A DNA stretch of 64,000 nt, taken from positions 1 to 64,000 of the forward strand of contig JBMNOD010000002.1 of assembly GCA_050942875.1 (NCBI GenBank), given 5' to 3'. The notes under the pieces were generated by a model. The model made no database searches. It was given only the letters and a program-made list of their open reading frames with translations, and was not told where the DNA came from. Positions 57,692 to 64,000 of the stretch are shown piece after piece. How positions within the stretch are numbered: the stretch's first letter is position 1; every line of letters begins with the position of its first letter. Made by a program: the position numbers and the translations under genes. Origin of the DNA: JAAZAI01 sp050942875 (GTDB lineage: Bacteria; Verrucomicrobiota; Kiritimatiellia; RFP12; UBA3636).

Positions 57692-60600
57692 AACCCCCTC
57701 TGCCACGCGCATCCGTCTGCGGAACCGCCCTGGCATGCCTCGCGTTGTCCGCCACCGGCGCACCGACCGGCGGAGACGCGCCATGCCCCGTGCCGGCCCC
57801 CTGGTCGTTCCACGATGCCGCATGGCAGCGCAGCGCCGCCCGCGAACGCGTCTGCCTGAACGGCTTCTGGCGCTTCTGGCCGGACGACAACGCCGGCAAA
57901 ATCCCAGACGCCGACACGGGCTGGTGCTGGATGAAGGTTCCCGGATCATGGCCGACGTCCCACCGCTGGGGACTCTTTCCGTACCCGTTCGTTCCTGTCA
58001 TGAGCGCACGATGGGCGAAAGAGCTTCCAATCGACATCGACCGCGGGAACTGGCACAGCAAGAACAACGCCGTCGGCGAGCCCATCCCCTTCGACCAAGT
58101 GCAACGCGCCTGGTACCAGCGCGAAATCACGTTCCCGTCCCGCTGGGAAGGCAAGCGCATCCTGCTCAGCGCGGACAACGTCGAACTGTCGGCCAACGTC
58201 TTCATCGACGGCGTCGCCGTCGGCCGGATCGCCTGGCCGCATGGCGAAGTCGATTTGACCCGGCAAGCGGTTTTCGACCGCCCCGTCTTGCTCAGCCTCC
58301 GGCTCCTGGGCACGGGCGGAGACATCCGCGGCCTGGCCGGAGACGTGTTTCTCGAAGCGCGCCCGCAAGGCGCCGTGCTGGAGGATGTCTACCTTGTGCC
58401 ATCCGTCTCCCGCGAAACGCTCGCGATCCGCGGCCGCGTCGTCGGCGCCGCCACCCAGGACGGCTGCAAGATCGCCGGACAAGCCGATCTGGACGGCCGC
58501 TGCGTGTTCTCGTTCGACCCCCAGCCAATCAGCCCCGCGGCGGATGGCGAGTTCTCGCTGACCGTGCCCTGGGAAAACGCCGCGCGATGGGATTTCGACA
58601 CCCCCGTTTTGCACGACGTGCGCATCCGCCTGGCAAGCGCCGACGGCACGACGCTCGATGAAACGCCGCCCATTCGCATGGGCTTCCGCGAATTCGTCGC
58701 GGAGGGGCGGCAGTTCCTGCTCAACGGCATGCCCGTTCATTTCCGCAGCGGCTTCTACAAGCCCATCGGCGCCTCCACGGGGCTGGCCGACGAGGCCACC
58801 GTCCGGCGCGTCGTCTCCCGGATGCGAGAGCAAGGCTGCAACTTGCTGGTCAGCTCAATTTATTCCTCAGGGCCAGGACAACTGCACTATCCGCGGCAAT
58901 TTCTGGAGACTTGCGACGAACTGGGCGTGGCGGTGCAGTTGCAGCTCAACAAGGCCACCCAGTTCATGACGCACTCGGAGCAGGACGGCTGGCAGCTCCC
59001 TCCCGACGGACTGGCGCGATGGGAGGAGGCCGTGCGACCGCAAATCCTCCGCCAGCGCCAGCACCCCAGCCTGTTCTTCTGGGCCGCCAACGCCAACATC
59101 TTCGCCGGCGCGGAGAAGGCCAACCCACGCGACTGGATCCTGCCCGAACGCCCAACCCAGCGCATGCCGGGATGGGACACGTTCACCGAGATCTTGAGGG
59201 CGTCGGACGCGGCAATCCGCCGACTCGATGGCGAGCGACCGATCATCACGCTGGGAAACGGAAACTTCGGCGACGTCATCAGCGCCTATGTCTATCCAAA
59301 TTTCTACCCCCGCCAGCAGCAGCGCGAAATGCCCTCGCTCTGGGCGGAACGCGGCCTCAAACCGCTGATGATCGCCGAATGGGGGAATCCAGCCGACATC
59401 TCCTTCTCCGCCCACCGGGCCGACAAGCCGCGCTGGCCCGATTTAGGCGATCACGCCGAACCCCTCCCCGTCGAATTCAGCGCCATCTTCGATGGCGACG
59501 CGGCCTACGCCCTCGACGCCGCCGGACAAAGCCTCTACGCCGGGCTGCCCCAGCTTCACGAACAGCCGTTCAGCATCTACCACTGGACGCGCCAGCAAGC
59601 CGTCCGCTTCGGCATGGGGCCTGGCTTCTTCAAGACGAAGATCGACAGCATCCGCGAGGTTCTGCCCACATGGCGCGCCTATGGCGTCTCGGCCATCGGC
59701 GTCCTTGAACCCTATGAACATCGGCAAATCGCCCAGCCGGAACGCGACCACTGGGCGAATCCCGCCCCTCTCTCGCAGCTCAAGACCCCAGGCGTCAAAC
59801 CGGACTTCCACCCGTGGTTTGAAGCAGCATGGACGCATCCGGAAGCCGACCGCTACTTCGCGTTGTCCCCCCACGGCGCCGCGCTCCGAGAAGCGTCCGC
59901 CCCGATCTTCGCGTTCATCGGCGGCGCCCCAAGCCAGGATGGCGGGATTGCGAACCGCACGGCGACCGCCACCCTCGGCGAACCCGTGCGCTGCGCTCTG
60001 ATCTGCGGGAACGACGCCCGCCAAAGCCAAAAGGTTTCGGCCCAATGGCGAACCACGCTCAATGACGCCGAAATCGAAACGGGGGCCTCGACCTGGGCCT
60101 TGGACGCCGGCGCCCGCGCCGTCGAGCCCCTCTCCTTCGAAATCCACACCACGACCGGCGCGTTCGCGCTCGAAGTCCAATTCGAATCCAATGGACGGAA
60201 ATGGACGGACGCACGCACGTGGCACGTTCGGGGTCCGCCGGAGCCCATTGATGAACGCGGCCTGGTCGTCTACGACCCGCCAGGCGACACGGCAACCCTG
60301 CTGGCCGAGTTGAACATTCCCTTCTCCTCCGCCCCCGCCGCCGGGCCGTTGCCGGAAGGCGCGCGACTGCTCCTTGTCGGCGAGCATGCGATCAAGCCCG
60401 CGGAAGCCCTGCCGATCGTGTACGACGCCGAGAACCAGGGGGTCGGCATCCTCGTGCTGGCGCAGCATGCCGACGTCGTCTCGTCGAGGCTTGGCTTGCG
60501 CTACGCCGATGTCGTCGTCCAGCAATTGACGCTCCGTCGCCCGGAATCGGCCGAACTGCGCGGAGCCTCCGGCGCGACGATCCAGAACTGGGCGGGCTCG

Positions 60601-61632
60601 TCCAAGGTTTTCGACCCGCATCCCGACATGACCACCGTTCATCACTATGCGCTGCCAATGGTGGATTGGCTCGGATTCAAGAACCCGCGGATGTTCCGCT
60701 GGGGCAACACGGGCGCCGTCGCCAGCGTGCTGCCGGAGAAGCCGGTCGCTGGAGGCTGGGCCTACTTCGTTGACGGGCAGTTCGACATGGGCTATTTCGG
60801 ACTGGCGCGACACTCGGGCGGCCTCGCGCCGATCTGGCTCTGCCAACTGGACATCGTCCAGCGGACGGCCCGCGACTCCACCGCGACCCACTTGCTCCGC
60901 GATCTCGTTCTGGCGGGGCTCCGCCACGCCCCCGCCGCCCGACGCCCCTGCCTGACGGCAGGCGCCGCCGCCGCCGACTGGTCCCGCCGCCTGAAGGTGG
61001 CATCGACGGCTTGGACGCCAGGAACTGCGCTGCCGGCCAAGGGCATCCTGCTCGCCAGCGCCGACGGCATCGCCACCCTTGACTTGAACGAACTGTCCCA
61101 GGCCGTCGAGTCAGGCCTGAAAGTCCTGGCCGTCGGCTGGGAACAGCCCGCGCTCGCGACGATCACAGGGCAGAAGGTCAAGCTGACGCCCCGCGAAGTC
61201 TTCTACGAGCCCCCGCTGGTCAACCTGCCCGCGGCGTTCGCCGGGCTCGGGCCGGCAGACCTCTTCTGGCACGGCCCTCTGCCCTGCCAGGCGATCGCCT
61301 CCATCCATGCGGACAAGATCGCCACGGAAAACCTCTCCTCCTACTGGAGCCCGAACGGAACCATCGGCCACGTGGCTCGTGGCCATGGCGAAGTGGCCAT
61401 GTTGCAACCCGACCACGACGTGGCGGGAAGGCCCTGGCAGAAACGGGCCGGGGACAAGCGCCTGCGCGTGATCGCGACCGTGCTGGCCAACTGGTCGGCC
61501 CCCATCGCCGACGCGCCGCTTGTCCGCTATCTGGCGGAGCCGCCCGCCCAAGACGAGAAACGCTGGGATTCAGGCCATTATCCGCGCCCCACGACTCCAG
61601 CCGACGATCCCATGCGCTGGCAATCCTGGTAA
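57688..61632 (+). CDS. Very large secreted GH2-like protein
   Basis: This 1314-residue protein starts with GTG by overlap with the lacI-type gene. It has a signal peptide-like start (about residues 1-25), a GH2-type sugar-binding domain (about 35-235; VCLNGFWRFWPDD, WYQREITFPSRWEGKRILLSADNVELSANVFIDG), an Ig-like domain (about 240-340), and a TIM barrel (about 345-640) starting REFVAEGRQFLLNGMPVHFRSGFYKPIG. The nucleophile E564 is seen in MIAEWGNP. At the acid/base position the expected NE is replaced by FWAANANIFAG (W465-N470), so catalysis may be altered. About 650 further residues form domains I do not recognise. It is the last gene of the operon. Confidence 0.75.
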   Translation: MKPPLPRASVCGTALACLALSATGAPTGGDAPCPVPAPWSFHDAAWQRSAARERVCLNGFWRFWPDDNAGKIPDADTGWCWMKVPGSWPTSHRWGLFPYPFVPVMSARWAKELPIDIDRGNWHSKNNAVGEPIPFDQVQRAWYQREITFPSRWEGKRILLSADNVELSANVFIDGVAVGRIAWPHGEVDLTRQAVFDRPVLLSLRLLGTGGDIRGLAGDVFLEARPQGAVLEDVYLVPSVSRETLAIRGRVVGAATQDGCKIAGQADLDGRCVFSFDPQPISPAADGEFSLTVPWENAARWDFDTPVLHDVRIRLASADGTTLDETPPIRMGFREFVAEGRQFLLNGMPVHFRSGFYKPIGASTGLADEATVRRVVSRMREQGCNLLVSSIYSSGPGQLHYPRQFLETCDELGVAVQLQLNKATQFMTHSEQDGWQLPPDGLARWEEAVRPQILRQRQHPSLFFWAANANIFAGAEKANPRDWILPERPTQRMPGWDTFTEILRASDAAIRRLDGERPIITLGNGNFGDVISAYVYPNFYPRQQQREMPSLWAERGLKPLMIAEWGNPADISFSAHRADKPRWPDLGDHAEPLPVEFSAIFDGDAAYALDAAGQSLYAGLPQLHEQPFSIYHWTRQQAVRFGMGPGFFKTKIDSIREVLPTWRAYGVSAIGVLEPYEHRQIAQPERDHWANPAPLSQLKTPGVKPDFHPWFEAAWTHPEADRYFALSPHGAALREASAPIFAFIGGAPSQDGGIANRTATATLGEPVRCALICGNDARQSQKVSAQWRTTLNDAEIETGASTWALDAGARAVEPLSFEIHTTTGAFALEVQFESNGRKWTDARTWHVRGPPEPIDERGLVVYDPPGDTATLLAELNIPFSSAPAAGPLPEGARLLLVGEHAIKPAEALPIVYDAENQGVGILVLAQHADVVSSRLGLRYADVVVQQLTLRRPESAELRGASGATIQNWAGSSKVFDPHPDMTTVHHYALPMVDWLGFKNPRMFRWGNTGAVASVLPEKPVAGGWAYFVDGQFDMGYFGLARHSGGLAPIWLCQLDIVQRTARDSTATHLLRDLVLAGLRHAPAARRPCLTAGAAAADWSRRLKVASTAWTPGTALPAKGILLASADGIATLDLNELSQAVESGLKVLAVGWEQPALATITGQKVKLTPREVFYEPPLVNLPAAFAGLGPADLFWHGPLPCQAIASIHADKIATENLSSYWSPNGTIGHVARGHGEVAMLQPDHDVAGRPWQKRAGDKRLRVIATVLANWSAPIADAPLVRYLAEPPAQDEKRWDSGHYPRPTTPADDPMRWQSW

Positions 61633-61636
61633 CCCC

Positions 61637-61741
61637 CTAGAGCGACTTGAGAAATAGTATAGCCGCACGATTTGAACTAGGATTCGGCGTTTTGGAGCTG
61701 GAGGATAGAATGTGGATGCGGATTTTCTTAAACCGCTCTAG
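61637..61741. mobile_element. 105-bp MITE-like element, copy 2
   Basis: This is the second copy of the element at 43793-43897, of equal length and about 96 percent identical, with the same CTAGAGCG terminal inverted repeats. It lies five bases past the stop codon of the GH2-like gene and is followed at once by a run of 15 C (61742-61756). Confidence 0.85.
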
Positions 61742-61756
61742 CCCCCCCCCCCCCCC
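61742..61756. repeat. Poly-C tract
   Basis: A run of 15 C residues follows the MITE-like element in the spacer between two converging genes. It lies outside coding and promoter sequence, so a phase-variation role is unlikely here. Confidence 0.8.
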
Positions 61757-61830
61757 TTATGCCAGGGGCGGCCCCCCCCAAAGGATTGTCGTAGATCCGC
61801 GGGGCAACTGGCTCGTCGGATCCAACGGCA

Positions 61831-62202
61831 TTATTGGTCTTTGGCCGCCAGACACCGCACCGCGACGCTCTCGCATCCTTCGAGGGCGCCGGGCTTGTCG
61901 AGCGTGACGGCGACCTTGAGGACGCCGGGAACGGCAAGAATCGCCTTGGCGATTCGGGAGGCAAGCGTCTCCACAAGCTGGAAGGCCGTGCCGGCGGCGG
62001 CGTCCACTGCGGCCTGGCGAATCTGGCGGTAGTCGACGACCCCTCGAATGTCGTCGGCGACCACCCCCGCCAACGGAACTTCGCAGACGGCCTCGACGTT
62101 GAGCACGAGCCGCTGCAACCCGGTTCGTTCCTCTGGCAACACGCCGATGAGAACGTCAATTTCCAGATTCCGAAGAAAAATGGTGTGGTGAAATTTATCC
62201 AT
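61831..62202 (-). CDS. folB: Dihydroneopterin aldolase
   Basis: This 123-residue protein fits FolB. It has IFLRNLEIDVLIGVLPEERTGLQRLVLNVEA at the start and DDIRGVVDYRQIRQAAVDAAAGTAFQLVETLASRIAKAIL in the middle; these hold the pterin-binding Glu (VETLA) and the family's Tyr. The catalytic Lys is in VTLDKPGAL. It converts dihydroneopterin to 6-hydroxymethyl-dihydropterin in folate synthesis. It is the only gene of the folate pathway here. The ATG at 62202 overlaps the -35 box of the divergent prepilin-like gene, so the two share a control region. Confidence 0.92.
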   Translation of the reverse strand: MDKFHHTIFLRNLEIDVLIGVLPEERTGLQRLVLNVEAVCEVPLAGVVADDIRGVVDYRQIRQAAVDAAAGTAFQLVETLASRIAKAILAVPGVLKVAVTLDKPGALEGCESVAVRCLAAKDQ

Positions 62203-62230
62203 TGAAATACACTCGTGGACTTGGTATAAT
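62202..62230 (+). promoter_or_regulatory. Strong sigma-70-type promoter of the prepilin-like gene
   Basis: TTGAAA (62202-62207) and a perfect TATAAT (62225-62230) are exactly 17 bases apart. The predicted start near 62237 gives a leader of about 68 bases to ATG 62305. Confidence 0.8.
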
Positions 62231-62304
62231 ATTTAGCTTACCAAAACTCAATCTAAAACTCGATTCTTCCTAGACAATTGCATCGTATCACGGCAGAGGA
62301 CGCA

Positions 62305-63360
62305 ATGGCAATGACAAATTACAAGATCCGACAAGGCTTCTCGCTAATGGAGCTGCTAATCGTCATGGCGATTCTGGCCATCCTGATGGCGATGGTGGCG
62401 CCAAGGGCCGGCAATCTCATCGCCAGCTCCCGGGAGCACAAGTGCCGCAACAATCTCAAGCAGCTCCATTCGGCCGTCATGAGCTTCATGAACGACAAGG
62501 ATTCGGTCAACAAGGAGAGAAATGATCATCTGGAGGGAAACCTCCCCTACGCGATGAGCTACGAGGTTCGAGCGCCTGAGCTCGAGAACCCTGAATACGA
62601 CTGGTACTACGCGGAGCGCCGCGGCTGGATCGCCTGGAGCCCCGACAAAAATCCCACGCCCAGGACTGCAGACACGTTGAACAACCTCTGGAAGGGCAAG
62701 GGCAGGTTCGAGCAGCACGAACCCTCGCTGTGGCATGACCTCGGCACCGGGGCGCTGGCCAAATTCGGCGTGGAGAACGGCACGCTCTTCGGGTACATGA
62801 ACGACTCCTACGAGCACTACGTCTGCCCTGTGATCCGGGCGGCCTTCAAAGACGCCGACGTCTGGCGCACCTACGCCATGAACCCCTTCTTCCACGGCCC
62901 CGGTTCGCGTTCCTGGTATCGGCGCACGTCATCACGCATCGGCTCCGCAGAGAGCTACAAAGGCTACACCCCCGAGCCCTCGAAGCTGCTCCTCTTCGTC
63001 GAAACCCTGCCAGGGACCCAAGAGCCCTATCAGCGGAAATACGATTGGAGCGACCCCGCTTCGGACGAGCCGATCTACCGCGGGGACTGCTGCATGACCC
63101 CGAAGGACGACGAGCTGAAAACCGACAACAACGAAGACCTTGACTATCCGCCCATCGGCGATGCCGATCCCAAAAAGGCGACCGAATTCCCGTACCTGCA
63201 CAAGGTTCCGAGAGGTTCTTTTGGAGACACCGACACCACTTATGGCATCGTCGGCATGGCCGTGTTCTTCGATGGCCACATCGGAAAAATCCTTTCGGGC
63301 AAAATCAATCCCGTCTGGGCGTACAACCGGGGACTCGACCCCTCGAAAAAGCGCAAATAA
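62305..63360 (+). CDS. Prepilin-type N-terminal cleavage/methylation domain protein
   Basis: This 351-residue protein begins MAMTNYKIRQGFSLMELLIVMAILAILMAMVAPRAGNLIA. That is a type IV prepilin signal: QGFSLMELL with the conserved Glu five residues after the cleavage Gly, then the hydrophobic helix. It continues with a charged linker (SREHKCRNNLKQLHSAVMSF) as in the pseudopilin-like proteins very common in Lentisphaerota and Planctomycetota. The C-terminal part ends FFDGHIGKILSGKIN, the DUF1559-like H-X9-DG finish. Function is unknown; the family may be tied to a type II-like export system. A strong promoter precedes it. Confidence 0.85.
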   Translation: MAMTNYKIRQGFSLMELLIVMAILAILMAMVAPRAGNLIASSREHKCRNNLKQLHSAVMSFMNDKDSVNKERNDHLEGNLPYAMSYEVRAPELENPEYDWYYAERRGWIAWSPDKNPTPRTADTLNNLWKGKGRFEQHEPSLWHDLGTGALAKFGVENGTLFGYMNDSYEHYVCPVIRAAFKDADVWRTYAMNPFFHGPGSRSWYRRTSSRIGSAESYKGYTPEPSKLLLFVETLPGTQEPYQRKYDWSDPASDEPIYRGDCCMTPKDDELKTDNNEDLDYPPIGDADPKKATEFPYLHKVPRGSFGDTDTTYGIVGMAVFFDGHIGKILSGKINPVWAYNRGLDPSKKRK

Positions 63361-63423
63361 AAGGCAGCCTCGCCCACGTTTTATATCCACTTCCATTTTG
63401 CACATCAGGAGCTAACGAGAATC

Positions 63424-64000
63424 ATGTCCAAGGACAAGACGCCGGCATCCAAATCCGGTGCATCACAAACTAAGAGGGCGGCCGCAGTTGCCAAGAAGAC
63501 GGTAAAGACGACCGAAAAGACAGGAAAAACCGCCGAGAAAGCGGCAAGGCCTGTCAAAAAAGCGGCAAGGCCCGCCGAGAAGACGACAAAAACGGTTGGA
63601 AAAACGGCCGAAGTCGCCGAAAAGGCAACAAAGACCAAGGCCAAAGCGGCCCAAAAGACGACAACGACCGCCGAGAAAGCAAAGGCGACCGGAAAAACGG
63701 CTCAAACCGCCGAGAAAGAGAAAACGGCGGCAGCCGAAGCCAAAGCCACGGAAAAAGTGAAGAAACCCGTCAAAAAGACGTCGAAGACCAAGGCCGCGGG
63801 AAAGCAAGAGAAGACCATTGAAAAAGCGGCCGAGGCCACCGAAAAAAAAGCCAAGCCCGCCGAAAGAGCCTCCAAAGCCAAGGTCGAGAAGAAGTCCGAC
63901 GCCGACGTCGCGACCAAGGCAGCCGAAACCGACGACTCGCCCTCGACCCCTGAACCCAAGGCTGAAAGCACGGCGAAAGCCACCAGGAAGGCGGCGAAGC
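63424..64000 (+). CDS. Lys/Ala-rich histone-H1-like protein (partial, runs off the end)
   Basis: The open frame starts at ATG 63424, with CAGGAGC upstream, and continues in frame to the last base, about 192 codons, with no stop. The translation begins MSKDKTPASKSGASQTKRAA and consists of AEKA, KKA, KTAEK, PVKKA and TKAKA-type repeats, rich in Lys, Ala, Thr and Glu. It resembles histone H1-like and other low-complexity basic proteins, and the tail of the SWIM protein at 28538-29611. It could be a nucleoid-associated protein, or the long basic N-terminal extension of a larger protein such as Rho or a ribosomal or chromosomal protein. The visible part shows no folded domain. Confidence 0.7.
   Translation, partial: MSKDKTPASKSGASQTKRAAAVAKKTVKTTEKTGKTAEKAARPVKKAARPAEKTTKTVGKTAEVAEKATKTKAKAAQKTTTTAEKAKATGKTAQTAEKEKTAAAEAKATEKVKKPVKKTSKTKAAGKQEKTIEKAAEATEKKAKPAERASKAKVEKKSDADVATKAAETDDSPSTPEPKAESTAKATRKAAK

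Noticed and set aside
61742..61756. Phase-variable poly-C switch
   Set aside because: The C-run lies between convergent gene ends and not in a promoter or coding frame, so length changes should not switch expression.

Overview
The window looks like a chromosomal segment from a GC-rich bacterium of the PVC group, most plausibly Lentisphaerota or Kiritimatiellota. This is inference from gene content, since no rRNA or other phylogenetic marker is present. The clues are many secreted glycoside-hydrolase-like proteins, CBM9-like modules, a uroporphyrinogen-decarboxylase-family protein beside sugar hydrolases, a PEP-CTERM protein, a prepilin-type protein, neutral-ceramidase-like and heparinase-like enzymes, and an unusual density of short dispersed repeats between genes.

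Layout. 0.4-8 kb: two large glycoside-hydrolase-like genes around a three-gene membrane/DUF operon and a DUF4143 gene remnant. 8-14 kb: a cytidylate-kinase-like gene, then two paralogous secreted proteins, each followed by a strong terminator, around a heparinase II/III-like gene. 14-22 kb: an ABC ATPase plus binding protein without a permease, then a tight five-gene minus-strand operon (three secreted proteins, one with a PEP-CTERM tail; an O-antigen-ligase-like protein; a MATE-like flippase). 22-24 kb: tRNA-His, nrdR and an orphan OppC-type permease. 24-30 kb: an IS66-type element truncated at a dispersed repeat, then a SNF2 helicase and SWIM zinc-finger pair. 30-37 kb: polysaccharide deacetylase, a MurC-like ligase, a Wzx-like flippase, and the housekeeping set rpoZ-smpB-ribF. 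37-44 kb: a GH29 fucosidase, a 1253-residue protein with CBM9-like modules at both ends, and a uroporphyrinogen-decarboxylase-family protein. 44-52 kb: a DeoR-controlled operon (ceramidase-like hydrolase, NagB-like, SIS-domain and triose-phosphate-isomerase-like proteins), a GxxExxY gene inside inverted repeats, YjbQ, a sugar-kinase-like phosphotransferase and a sugar-phosphate-isomerase-like protein. 52-62 kb: a plus-strand operon (GH20-like, DNRLRE protein, LacI regulator, GH2-like). 62-64 kb: folB, a prepilin-like protein and the start of a Lys/Ala-rich histone-H1-like protein that runs off the end.

How it fits together. Most genes serve the capture and breakdown of host or plant glycans (fucose, hexosamine, uronic acid and beta-galactoside type linkages). 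Sugar-phosphate isomerases and regulators are grouped with the hydrolases, and export or surface-polysaccharide genes lie between them. The strongest candidates for undescribed biology are the GxxExxY gene enclosed by CACAGAG-type inverted repeats, the DeoR/ceramidase/triple-isomerase operon, a pair of near-identical 105-bp MITE-like elements, and patchworks of 7-, 9-, 12- and 73-bp tandem repeats shared between intergenic regions.
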